This document shows positions 24,297-32,184 of a stretch of DNA of 48,123 nucleotides, in pieces; positions within the stretch are counted from its first letter, which is position 1; each line of letters begins with the position of its first letter. Position numbers and translations under genes: made by a program. Source of the stretch: Lachnospiraceae bacterium. Lineage in GTDB: Bacteria > Bacillota > Clostridia > Lachnospirales > Lachnospiraceae. The notes beneath the pieces are model-generated. The model ran no database searches and was not told the origin of the DNA. It saw only the letters and a program-made list of their open reading frames with translations. The stretch is from contig JAAVZL010000026.1 of the NCBI GenBank assembly GCA_022791635.1, positions 1 to 48,123 of the forward strand, given 5' to 3'.

Positions 24297-25511
24297 TTAC
24301 ATGGCCTTGGGATCAGGCATCAGGCTTCGATAGAAGACCTCAAGCTCTGCCGCATTCATGAGAACCGGCACCGGATAGAGGGGATTGGCCTCCTTGTCCG
24401 CATAGTGGGTGAGCTTGGGGAGATCCTCCTCCCGGATTTCCGGAATAGTATCTCCGATGCCGAAGCGCTCCTTCATATCCCGGATGGCCTGAATAAAGGC
24501 CTTGGCGGCCTCCTCATGAGGAGTATCTTTTTCTGCCACATGCGCTTCCACGGCAAGCTGGTGAAGCTTTTTGTAAACGGACGGGCCGTAGTATTCCAGC
24601 ACTGTGGGAAGGAGAACCGCATTGGCAAGTCCGTGGGGAACGTTGTACTCGCCGCCCAGAGAATGCGCCACGGCGTGGACATAGCCTACATAGGACTTGG
24701 TGAAGGCGCAGCCTGCATAGAAGGAGGCTTTCAGCATGTTTTTGCGGGCCTCGATGTTCTGCCCGTCCGTGTAGGCGGTATCCAGATTTTCAAAAATCAG
24801 GCGGACGGCCTTTTTGGCGTCCCTTCGGGTGTCTGGCATGGTGGAGCGGCCGATGTACGCCTCCACCGCATGGGTGAGAGCGTCAAGTCCCGTAGTGGCG
24901 GTGACAAAAGGAGGCAGGCTTAAGGTCACCTTCGGATCCAGAACGGCAAACTTAGGAATCAGAGGAAAGTCGTTGATGGCGTATTTATGCCGGGTCTGGG
25001 CGTCGGTGATCACGGCGGCCAGGGTGGTTTCGCTTCCGGTTCCGGCCGTGGTGGGGACGGCGATCAGCAGGGGAAGGCGCTTATGTACCTTGAGAATGCC
25101 CTTCATTTTAGCCAGGGACTGGTGAGGCTTTGCGACCCGGGCGCCCACAGCCTTGGCGCAGTCCATACTGGAGCCTCCCCCAAAGCCGATGATGGCGTCG
25201 CAGGCATTTTCATGGTACAGCTCAAGAGCCTCGTACACATTGTCTGTGGTGGGGTTGGCGCAGGTTTTGTCGTAGATACAGTAGAACATGCCGGCGGCTT
25301 TCAGTGCGCGCTCCAGACGGACGGTGAGCTGTAGCCTTCGGATGCCCGGGTCGGTGATAATGAGCACGCGGCCGCATTTATTATTTTCTATGATTTCGGG
25401 AAGGGCCTTGACGCTGCCTGCAAGCTTGGGCTTCCGATAGGGAAGAACGGGCAGGGCGATCTTAAAAACAGTCTGAAAGGTCCGGCAGTAAAGTTTTCTG
25501 GCCTTGTTCAT
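24297..25511 (-). CDS. Iron-containing alcohol dehydrogenase
   Basis: A protein of 404 residues from ATG 25511, nine bases after AAAGG (the ATG at 25520 abuts that site). It belongs to the group III metal-dependent family: GFGGGSSMDCAKA binds the cofactor, TGLDALTHAVEAY and AHSLGGEYNVPHGLANAVLLP carry the metal-ligating His and Asp. N-terminal residues are basic and hydrophobic. It reduces an aldehyde or oxidises an alcohol. It is the first gene of the operon with the aldehyde dehydrogenase and has a clear promoter. Confidence 0.92.
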   Translation of the reverse strand: MNKARKLYCRTFQTVFKIALPVLPYRKPKLAGSVKALPEIIENNKCGRVLIITDPGIRRLQLTVRLERALKAAGMFYCIYDKTCANPTTDNVYEALELYHENACDAIIGFGGGSSMDCAKAVGARVAKPHQSLAKMKGILKVHKRLPLLIAVPTTAGTGSETTLAAVITDAQTRHKYAINDFPLIPKFAVLDPKVTLSLPPFVTATTGLDALTHAVEAYIGRSTMPDTRRDAKKAVRLIFENLDTAYTDGQNIEARKNMLKASFYAGCAFTKSYVGYVHAVAHSLGGEYNVPHGLANAVLLPTVLEYYGPSVYKKLHQLAVEAHVAEKDTPHEEAAKAFIQAIRDMKERFGIGDTIPEIREEDLPKLTHYADKEANPLYPVPVLMNAAELEVFYRSLMPDPKAM

Positions 25512-25541
25512 AGGTTTCATCCTTTCTGAATTTAAAATTCG

Positions 25542-25593
25542 GGCGTCTCTGCTCACGGATTTTGCTTTGCTAAAGCAGTGAAGCTTTGACGCC
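25542..25593 (-). promoter_or_regulatory. Leader hairpin of the alcohol dehydrogenase operon
   Basis: In the minus-strand transcript GGCGTC (25588-25593) pairs with GACGCC (25542-25547), enclosing a smaller GCTTT/AAAGC hairpin. No U-run follows. A regulatory role is possible but not shown. Confidence 0.35.
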
Positions 25594-25600
25594 GGGTCTT

Positions 25601-25629
25601 ATTTTACACAAAAGTAGTTGGATAGTCAA
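25601..25629 (-). promoter_or_regulatory. Promoter of the alcohol/aldehyde dehydrogenase operon
   Basis: On the minus strand TTGACT (25624-25629), 17 bases, TAAAAT (25601-25606). The start codon is about 90 bases downstream. Confidence 0.7.
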
Positions 25630-25669
25630 ATGATTTTTGTGGTGGTGACATTTAGTGGTGACGCTCAGG

Positions 25670-25879
25670 CGGCCTGCGGTGAAATCCGCTCTCTGCCATT
25701 TCCATATCCAGTGTTCGGACGGTTCACGTACACGTTGTCTGCTCTGTACGGACATTGCTTTTTATCTTTTTAGGTCTGGTGTTTTTGGGAGCAATATCCG
25801 TCCATATCAGACAGCATGTACGCGAACAGCCGGACACTGGATATTGGAGATGGCAGAGAGCGGATTTCACCGCAGGCCG
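25670..25879. repeat. Long-hairpin element, copy 6, in a divergent gap
   Basis: A 210-bp inverted repeat. The outer arms 25670-25697 and 25852-25879 pair perfectly over 28 bases. The core is forward (CAGTGTTCGGACGGTTCACG left; ACGCGAACAGCCGGACACTG right), with the shared CATATCAGACAGC block. It stands between the dehydrogenase promoter and the Fic gene, both of which point away from it. An open frame runs through it into fic but has no start signal here. Confidence 0.88.
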
Positions 25880-26032
25880 TCTAAGCTGATTGTGGCAGTG
25901 TGGCGTTATAAAATGGAAAATGTGGATAAAGGGTGTGAAATTTTTTGGTTTAGGTGGTATTATAGTAACGGTGTTTTAATTATCACAGAGAAGCACACCT
26001 TGAAAATATGCTTGTTTGGGAAAGGATCATAT

Positions 26033-26602
26033 ATGATATTAGAAAATAAATTGGGGATTACCGATTTGTCAGAGCTTGCAAGAGCGGAAGAAAGATTGAG
26101 TAAAATGAAAGCTATGCAATTGTTTGAAACAGGATTGCTTGATACTTTCGAGGTCGGTACCTTTAACGGGCTTTCTAAGATCCATAAGTATCTGTTTGAT
26201 GACATTTATGAGTTTGCAGGGAAATCACGCACTGTAAATATTGCAAAGGGGAATTTTCGATTTGCACCTGTGATATATCTTAAGGCGGCTCTTGACAATA
26301 TTGGGAAAATGCCGCAGTCAACCTTTGATGAAATGATTGAAAAATATGTGGAAATGAATATTGCACATCCCTTCAGGGAGGGAAACGGGAGAAGCACAAG
26401 GATCTGGCTTGACGCTATACTTAAAAAAGAGATTCAAATGGTGATTGACTGGAGTATGGTTGATAAAGAGGACTATCTCCTTGCCATGGAGCGCAGTCCA
26501 ATTATCTTAAAAGAACTCTTTGAAAAATGCGACGTTCCTACTATGAATGGCTTATGTCTTGATTCTTTCGAAAATATGGCCTTTGTTTTGATTGTTCTGT
26601 GA
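26033..26602 (+). CDS. Fic-domain protein (probable AMP transferase)
   Basis: A 189-residue protein from ATG 26033, seven bases after AAAGGA. The Fic motif is H112-PFREGNGR-120, complete for the catalytic His, anion-binding GNGR loop and metal-binding residue. The flap [17 protein letters not shown] precedes it. Fic proteins usually transfer AMP to a hydroxyl of a target protein. I see no inhibitory (S/T)xxxE(G/N) helix and no small antitoxin gene beside it. The last 30 residues do not resemble the usual C-terminal helices, so the 3' end may be altered. The gene is AT-richer than its surroundings. It converges on the HipA gene with two bases between. Confidence 0.85.
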   Translation: MILENKLGITDLSELARAEERLSKMKAMQLFETGLLDTFEVGTFNGLSKIHKYLFDDIYEFAGKSRTVNIAKGNFRFAPVIYLKAALDNIGKMPQSTFDEMIEKYVEMNIAHPFREGNGRSTRIWLDAILKKEIQMVIDWSMVDKEDYLLAMERSPIILKELFEKCDVPTMNGLCLDSFENMAFVLIVL

Positions 26603-26604
26603 TT

Positions 26605-27765
26605 CTATTTAAATGCCATATCAAAGGCCGGAGACATGGATTCTATTTCACTTCTGTTTATGCCATAGTTCTGTGCTAGCTTTCTCCAGGAAGCTTCCAC
26701 CGTATTCCTAATTTCGTTTAAATCCTCCAAGGCCTGTTTTTGTGGCATCTCGTACAGCTTCGCCACTGATAGGGCCAGGTCAAAGTCTATCAGATTGTTA
26801 TTTGTATCAACGTTCAACGACAAAACATCACCATCCGCATTTGGATTCACATCATATGCCGGTGACAGCCTCCACCCTTCTTTTGACAAGATAAATCCAT
26901 GATTTCTCAAATGGTCATCCGTATTGGACACCGCCATATTAAAGACGATTCTGCGCCAAAGCTCTTGCAGATCTTTTTTTGGTGTGTCGCCATATTTTCT
27001 TATCAGGGATGCCAATTCAAGATAACTGGACCCGTCTGCGGCATTTGCTCCGTCATTTTTCCCAAGCAAAGTCATTGCGGATGCAAAATGGATTCTCCGA
27101 CTTCCTTCTCTGTCAAATCTTTTTACTAAGAATGTGCTTCCGATTTTTGAAAAGCTTTCCAATCTCGCTTCCGGAACATCAAGTCCGCACAGCACCGCAA
27201 GATCATGAGCCACCATTTCCCAGGCCCCTATATTTACATCATCATTTTTTGAAGGAAACTTTGCAATCCACAGGGAACCGTCGGGAGCACTCACAGACGC
27301 TTTCGGCCTTGCGCCTCCCAGGGATGAACCGGGAGCCAGAAGCTGCTTGAGCCATTTTTCTTCCATGCCGTCCTCGTTTTTTTCAAATGCCAACGATGCT
27401 GATTCAAGCTTACGAAGTGTTGTCCATGGGGGTGTTGCCAAGTCTTTATCATCCGATACAAAGGGTCCGCTCTCAGATAAGGAAAACCGGAGGGCGCCCA
27501 TTCTTGTCTTATCATAAACTCCTAGTAAGAAGTCTAAGTCTGTTAAACGTCTGGGTTTTCTTTCTTCTTTTTTTGCAAGAATTGCTTCATGGCGTTTCAT
27601 AAGCAGACGTCCCCATCTGTCCGGGCAGGAATCTGCAAATACTCCAAACATTGTTTTGTCCAATGGAGTATATTGTCTCCCTCTGTAGAATGACAAATCC
27701 GGATCAAAAACAAAGTTATCCCTTTTATTTGTCAGCCATAGCTTATTGTCAAATATATTAATCAT
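26605..27765 (-). CDS. HipA-like Ser/Thr kinase, possibly N-terminally shortened
   Basis: A 386-residue HipA-family kinase. Visible elements: SSLGGARPK (147-155, the P-loop-like phosphorylation loop), WIAKF with Lys at 169, VKRFDR, the catalytic loop NTDDHLRNHGF (281-291) and the metal-binding SPAYDVNP (301-308). HipA toxins phosphorylate glutamyl-tRNA synthetase or other targets. The N-terminus begins in the middle of the usual first subdomain: no in-frame ATG exists upstream, a TAA lies about 29 codons before, and the ribosome site is weak. No HipB repressor gene is adjacent. It may be a remnant or a stand-alone kinase. Confidence 0.85.
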   Translation of the reverse strand: MINIFDNKLWLTNKRDNFVFDPDLSFYRGRQYTPLDKTMFGVFADSCPDRWGRLLMKRHEAILAKKEERKPRRLTDLDFLLGVYDKTRMGALRFSLSESGPFVSDDKDLATPPWTTLRKLESASLAFEKNEDGMEEKWLKQLLAPGSSLGGARPKASVSAPDGSLWIAKFPSKNDDVNIGAWEMVAHDLAVLCGLDVPEARLESFSKIGSTFLVKRFDREGSRRIHFASAMTLLGKNDGANAADGSSYLELASLIRKYGDTPKKDLQELWRRIVFNMAVSNTDDHLRNHGFILSKEGWRLSPAYDVNPNADGDVLSLNVDTNNNLIDFDLALSVAKLYEMPQKQALEDLNEIRNTVEASWRKLAQNYGINRSEIESMSPAFDMAFK

Positions 27766-27916
27766 AGGATTATCATTTCCAAATTGTACGCGGTTTATAC
27801 ACTGATATTCCCATCCGCATTTCTCGAGAACTGCAACCCCTATTTACTACTGGGGAATGAGTCTTGATACGGTAAAATACCAAGAAATGCTATGTCTAAG
27901 GCCCTTTAGGATAGCT

Positions 27917-28249
27917 TCATTCATCCGGCAGGTTTTGATCTCCCCAGGTTTTCATGTAGTCAATAACATCCATGAAGCTCCGTCCTAAATCGGATAGGGT
28001 ATATTCCACTCTCGGCGGAATTTCTTTAAAGTCATGCCGGATCAAAAATCCATCCGCTTCTAATTCTCGAAGCTGTTTTGTGAGGGATGACTCTGTTATC
28101 TCCCCAAGCTGGCGGCGCAATGCCCCAAATCTATGGATATCGCAAAAAGCTATGTAATAGAGAATTTCAAGCTTCCACTTGCCGCCCAAAATCTTTTGAA
28201 GGGTTGACATCGTTTTGCAGCGTTGGATCGCTGTTTCTGTTTTCTTCAT
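27917..28249 (-). CDS. HxlR-family transcriptional regulator
   Basis: A 110-residue winged-helix protein. Family pattern: CKTMSTLQKILGGKWKLEIL, then RFGALRRQLGEITESSLTKQL and the wing RVEYTLSDLG. ATG 28249 has AGGAGG nine bases upstream; the frame is open to 28288 but the earlier ATG lacks a site. HxlR proteins answer to redox or electrophile stress, often through cysteines, and usually control the divergent neighbour. Here that is a radical SAM gene, with nested palindromes between the two promoters. Confidence 0.92.
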   Translation of the reverse strand: MKKTETAIQRCKTMSTLQKILGGKWKLEILYYIAFCDIHRFGALRRQLGEITESSLTKQLRELEADGFLIRHDFKEIPPRVEYTLSDLGRSFMDVIDYMKTWGDQNLPDE

Positions 28250-28270
28250 GTTCCAGGACCTCCTGACAAC

Positions 28271-28299
28271 ATTATATTGCTGCTGCATTACAAAAGCAA
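28271..28299 (-). promoter_or_regulatory. Promoter of the HxlR gene
   Basis: On the minus strand TTGCTT (28294-28299), 17 bases, TATAAT (28271-28276). The operator-like repeat begins one base upstream of its -35. Confidence 0.75.
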
Positions 28300-28326
28300 G
28301 GTACTACAAAAAAGTACCGTACTTTT
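28300..28326. promoter_or_regulatory. Two overlapping palindromes, probable HxlR operator
   Basis: GGTACT (28300-28305) and AGTACC (28313-28318) form a perfect inverted repeat. Overlapping it, AAAAGTAC (28310-28317) and GTACTTTT (28319-28326) form another around a single C. GTAC-containing repeats of this size are usual for HxlR sites. They lie between the two divergent promoters, so one protein could control both. Confidence 0.65.
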
Positions 28327-28344
28327 ATTTTCCGTGTACGGTGA

Positions 28345-28350
28345 TATAAT
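28345..28350 (+). promoter_or_regulatory. -10 element of the radical SAM gene
   Basis: TATAAT with a poor -35 (CTTTTA at 28322-28327), which overlaps the second palindrome. AAGGAGGT follows, seven bases before the ATG at 28375. Confidence 0.65.
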
Positions 28351-28374
28351 GGCAAAAAGCAAGGAGGTAATGTT

Positions 28375-29310
28375 ATGCACTACACTGGAACAATATGGAG
28401 ACCCCCATACGAGGCTTCTTCGCTGTTGCTTGAAGTAACGGCGGGATGTACCCACCACAAGTGTAAATTTTGTACACTCTATCATGATTTACCGTTCAAA
28501 TTCCGAATGTCTCCTTTGGCAGATATTGAGAGCGATTTGCTGGAGGCCCAGCTTTGGAGTACAGACCCTATTTCTATGCTGACAGCCCGCTTGCAGGGAT
28601 TACCAAGACCAGAGCGCGTCCGGCGGGTTTTTTTGACCGGGGCAAACCCTTTTGTATTGAAATCTGAACGGCTCATTGCTGTCGCTGACCTGATCCGTCA
28701 ATATGTGCCCTCGATGAAAACGATTGGATGCTTTGCCCGGATTACAGATGTTACGTTAAAGTCAGACGAGGAACTGACATCTCTGCATCAAGCCGGATAT
28801 GACGGCCTGACAATCGGGATTGAAACGGGCGATGATGAGGCTCTGCGATTTATGAATAAGGGTTATACCTCCAAGGATATTGTGAAACAATGCCGGCGGT
28901 TAGACAGAGCCGGTATTCATTACTGTTTCTTTTACCTGGTTGGTATTTCCGGCGCGGGCCGTGGTGAGATCGGCGCAAGGGTAACTGCCAATGTTTGCAA
29001 TCAGCTCCATCCAACACTCATTGGCGTCAATATGCTGACTATTTACCCGGAATCGGAGCTTTACCAGGAAATTTGCCGCGGCAGCTGGAAGGAGGCAAGT
29101 GAGATTGAAAAATACAAAGAAATCCGTATGTTACTTGAAAATTTGGAAATACCTACCCAATTTGCCGCTTTAGGCGCGTCAAACGCATTTCAGCTTCAAG
29201 GAACGTTGCCGGGGGATAAAGATGCCCTTGCTGCGGCACTTGATAAAATTATTGAAAACGTAAAAGAAGATGATTTGCGGGAGTACCGCGTCAATCTGCG
29301 GCATCTGTAA
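28375..29310 (+). CDS. Radical SAM protein with CX4CX2C cluster motif
   Basis: A 311-residue protein with an N-terminal iron-sulfur motif C25-THHK-C30-KF-C33. The usual spacing is CX3CX2C; here four residues separate the first two cysteines, confirmed by the codons. The rest fits a radical SAM barrel: FLTGANPF, IGIETGDDEALRFMNKGYT (similar to HemN/elongator-type proteins) and INMLTIYPESELY-like blocks. The reaction and substrate are unknown. It is divergent from an HxlR regulator with a shared operator and is probably induced by the signal that regulator senses. It is probably a single-gene transcript. Confidence 0.87.
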   Translation: MHYTGTIWRPPYEASSLLLEVTAGCTHHKCKFCTLYHDLPFKFRMSPLADIESDLLEAQLWSTDPISMLTARLQGLPRPERVRRVFLTGANPFVLKSERLIAVADLIRQYVPSMKTIGCFARITDVTLKSDEELTSLHQAGYDGLTIGIETGDDEALRFMNKGYTSKDIVKQCRRLDRAGIHYCFFYLVGISGAGRGEIGARVTANVCNQLHPTLIGVNMLTIYPESELYQEICRGSWKEASEIEKYKEIRMLLENLEIPTQFAALGASNAFQLQGTLPGDKDALAAALDKIIENVKEDDLREYRVNLRHL

Positions 29311-29380
29311 AAGGCTCACCATCCGGGAGCAACGGATCCTATTCTTGTGAGCATGGCATCTCGACGAACGCCTCCTCTTG

Positions 29381-29389
29381 TGGTATACT
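29381..29389 (+). promoter_or_regulatory. Extended -10 promoter of the GTPase-nuclease gene
   Basis: TGG followed by TATACT (29384-29389) is an extended -10; a weak ATACTT/AAGTAT inverted repeat overlaps it. AAAAGGAGG lies seven bases before ATG 29424. Confidence 0.55.
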
Positions 29390-29423
29390 TGAAAAGTATG
29401 TAATCACAAAAGGAGGCATTTTT

Positions 29424-32138
29424 ATGGGTGGACAGGAACCTGAAAAAGCGAAAAAACATATATGTGTGGGGCTTTTGGCTCACGTGGACGCAGGCAAAAC
29501 CACCCTGGCAGAGGCCATGCTCTACCGAAGCGGAAGCATCCGAAGCCTGGGACGTGTAGACCATGGGACGGCCTCCTTAGATACCCATGAGCTGGAGAGG
29601 GCAAGAGGAATCACCATCTTTTCCAAGGAGGCACGGTTGACTCTTGGGGACAGGGAGATTACACTTCTTGATACCCCGGGGCACGTGGATTTTTCGGCAG
29701 AGACGGAGCGGACTTTGCAGGTTCTGGATTGTGCCGTGCTGGTCATCAGCGGCTCCGACGGGGTCCAGGGACATGTCCGGACTCTGTGGCGGCTTCTCGG
29801 GCGCTATCGAGTGCCGGTGTTTCTTTTTGTTAACAAAATGGATCAGCCGGGGACGGATCGCCAAAGGCTTTTGCAGGAGCTTCGGGAAAAGCTGGACGAG
29901 GGGTGTGTGGATTTTTCCTCAGACAGGCAGGAGAGCGAGCTGTGGGAGGATTTGGCGGTTTGTGAGGAAAGCCTTCTGAACGCTTATCTGGAGCAGGGAA
30001 GCCTTGAGGAAGAGCGGATTGCAGAGCAGATAGCAGAAAGAGCCGTATTTCCCTGCTATTTTGGCTCGGCCCTTCGGTTGGAGGGCGTGGATGGACTGCT
30101 GGAAGGCTTGGCACGCTTTGGCCCTGTGCCCGCATATTCGCCGGAGTTTGGGGCGAGGGTGTATAAGATTAGCGTGGACCCACAGGGAAACCGGCTGACT
30201 CATTTGAAGATTACCGGCGGGAGCCTCAGGGTGAAGACGCTTCTTAACGGCAGCCGGGAGGGAGAGGCGTGGGAGGAAAAGCTCGATCAAATCCGCCTCT
30301 ATTTTGGCGAGAGCTTTCAGACGGTCCCGGAGGTGAAGGCGGGAGCCGTCTGTGCGGTGACAGGGCTCACCCACACAAGGGCAGGGGACGGTCTGGGCTG
30401 TGAGGGAAGGGCGTGGGATCCCCTTCTGGAGCCGGTTTTGACCTATCAGCTTTTGCTGCCCTCGGACTGTGACGCTCACGGGATGCTCTCAAAGCTTCGC
30501 AGGCTGGAGGAGGAGCTGCCGGAGCTTCATGTGGTCTGGAAGGATGCCCTTTCCGAGATTCATGTGCAGGTCATGGGAGCCGTTCAGCTTGAGATTTTAA
30601 AGAGCCTGATTTTGGAGCGCTTTGGAGAGACTGTGGAATTTGGCCCCGGAAGTATTATTTATAAGGAAACCATTGCCTCTACGGTGGAGGGCGTGGGTCA
30701 TTTTGAGCCTCTGCGCCACTATGCGGAGGTGCATCTTCTTCTGGAGCCGGGAGAGCCGGGGAGCGGAGTGGTTCTTGCTACCAGTTGCAGCGAGGATGTG
30801 CTGGATCGAAACTGGCAGCGGCTCATTCTCACCCATCTGGCAGAGCGAAAGCATCCGGGGGTTCTTCTGGGAGCGGAGCTTACGGATGTGAAAATCACCC
30901 TGGCAGCAGGAAGAGCTCACTTAAAGCATACGGAGGGCGGGGATTTCCGCCAGGCCTCCTACCGGGCGGTGCGCCAGGGGCTTCGTCAGGCAGAGTGTGT
31001 GCTTCTGGAGCCCTTTTATGAATTCCGTCTGGAGCTTCCGGCAGACAAGGTGGGACGGGCCATGGCGGATATTCAGAAGATGGCGGGAACCTTCTCGGAG
31101 CCCCGGCAGGAGGGAGAGCTGGCAGTCCTTACGGGAACGGCTCCCGTATCTGCCATGGGAGCGTATCAGGCGGAGGTTCACGCCTATACCCGTGGGCTTG
31201 GCCGTCTGTTCTGCGCGCTTAAGGGCTACGGCCCCTGCCACAACGCCCGGGAGGTGATAGAGGCCGCAGGCTATGATCCCGAGCAGGATGCGGAAAATCC
31301 TACAGGCTCCGTCTTCTGCGCTCATGGGGCAGGCTTCTATGTTCCCTGGAATCAGGTGCCGGATTACATGCATCTGGAGAGCGTGCGAAAGACAGCAAAC
31401 CGCTCTGCCGCCGGTCAGGCATTTGCAAGACAGAGTGCGGCCTCCCGGGATTTTGCAGACCCCAAGGAGCTGGAGGAGATTTTTGTCCGCACCTACGGCC
31501 CCATCCGCAGAGACCGCCAGGGAGTGGGACGGGTGGAGAGAAGCTTTCATTCAAAGCCTGAAGAACGGCCGGTAGAAAAGAGCCGGGCGAAAAAGCCCGA
31601 GAAGGAATATCTTTTGGTGGACGGCTACAACATCATATTCTCCTGGGAGGATCTAAAGGAGCTGGCAGAGGTTAATCTGGAGGCGGCCCGGGGAAGGCTC
31701 ATGGACATTCTCTGCAACCTCCAGGGCTATCGGAAGAATACGGTGATCCTTGTGTTTGACGCCTACCGGGTGGAGGGAAGCAAGGGCTCCATATCCAAAT
31801 ATCACAATATCCATGTAGTCTACACCAAGGAGGCGGAGACAGCGGATCAATATATTGAGAAGACAGCCCACGAGCTTGGACGGCAGTACGAGGTTACGGT
31901 AGCCACCTCCGATGCCCTGGAGCAGGTGATTATCCTGGGCCAGGGAGCAAAGCGCATGTCGGCCCAGGGCCTTCTTGAGGAGGTTAAGAATGTAAACGCC
32001 GAGATCCGGGACAGCTTTCTCTCTTCGTATTCCGGAAGCAGACAGTATTTACTGGAAAATCTTCCCGAGGAGCTGGCCAGGTTTATGGAGGAGGTGCGCC
32101 TTGGAAAGAGAAGCCTTGAAGAGGAGCCTCCGATATAA
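29424..32138 (+). CDS. EF-G/Tet(M)-like translational GTPase fused to a YacP/Rae1-type NYN nuclease
   Basis: A 904-residue fusion. Residues 1 to about 620 follow the ribosomal-protection/EF-G plan: G1 AHVDAGKTT (19-27), G2 RGITI (61-65), G3 DTPGH (83-87), G4 NKMD (137-140), then domains II to V, ending near LKGYGPCHN. Residues about 625-725 form a linker typical of Clostridia TetM-like proteins (ENPTGSVFCAHGAGFYVPW). Residues about 729-880 match Rae1/YacP: LLVDGYNIIF with D733, VFDAYRV, TKEAETADQYIE and ATSDALEQVIILGQGAKRMSA. In B. subtilis Rae1 cleaves mRNA in the ribosomal A site. Tetracycline protection is possible but not implied. It has its own promoter and directly precedes DUF4317. Confidence 0.9.
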   Translation: MGGQEPEKAKKHICVGLLAHVDAGKTTLAEAMLYRSGSIRSLGRVDHGTASLDTHELERARGITIFSKEARLTLGDREITLLDTPGHVDFSAETERTLQVLDCAVLVISGSDGVQGHVRTLWRLLGRYRVPVFLFVNKMDQPGTDRQRLLQELREKLDEGCVDFSSDRQESELWEDLAVCEESLLNAYLEQGSLEEERIAEQIAERAVFPCYFGSALRLEGVDGLLEGLARFGPVPAYSPEFGARVYKISVDPQGNRLTHLKITGGSLRVKTLLNGSREGEAWEEKLDQIRLYFGESFQTVPEVKAGAVCAVTGLTHTRAGDGLGCEGRAWDPLLEPVLTYQLLLPSDCDAHGMLSKLRRLEEELPELHVVWKDALSEIHVQVMGAVQLEILKSLILERFGETVEFGPGSIIYKETIASTVEGVGHFEPLRHYAEVHLLLEPGEPGSGVVLATSCSEDVLDRNWQRLILTHLAERKHPGVLLGAELTDVKITLAAGRAHLKHTEGGDFRQASYRAVRQGLRQAECVLLEPFYEFRLELPADKVGRAMADIQKMAGTFSEPRQEGELAVLTGTAPVSAMGAYQAEVHAYTRGLGRLFCALKGYGPCHNAREVIEAAGYDPEQDAENPTGSVFCAHGAGFYVPWNQVPDYMHLESVRKTANRSAAGQAFARQSAASRDFADPKELEEIFVRTYGPIRRDRQGVGRVERSFHSKPEERPVEKSRAKKPEKEYLLVDGYNIIFSWEDLKELAEVNLEAARGRLMDILCNLQGYRKNTVILVFDAYRVEGSKGSISKYHNIHVVYTKEAETADQYIEKTAHELGRQYEVTVATSDALEQVIILGQGAKRMSAQGLLEEVKNVNAEIRDSFLSSYSGSRQYLLENLPEELARFMEEVRLGKRSLEEEPPI

Positions 32139-32184
32139 AGGAATCATAATGATTAAGAATAGAAACAAGGAGAGTTTACATAAC

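Noticed and set aside
25655..26032. Upstream extension of the Fic frame through hairpin copy 6
   Set aside because: No start signal; ATG 26033 has a good ribosome site and gives a normal Fic N-terminus.
29424..31300. Calling the GTPase a tetracycline-resistance determinant
   Set aside because: Motifs fit the family, but the C-terminal part differs from Tet(M)/Tet(O) and carries a nuclease; resistance cannot be inferred.
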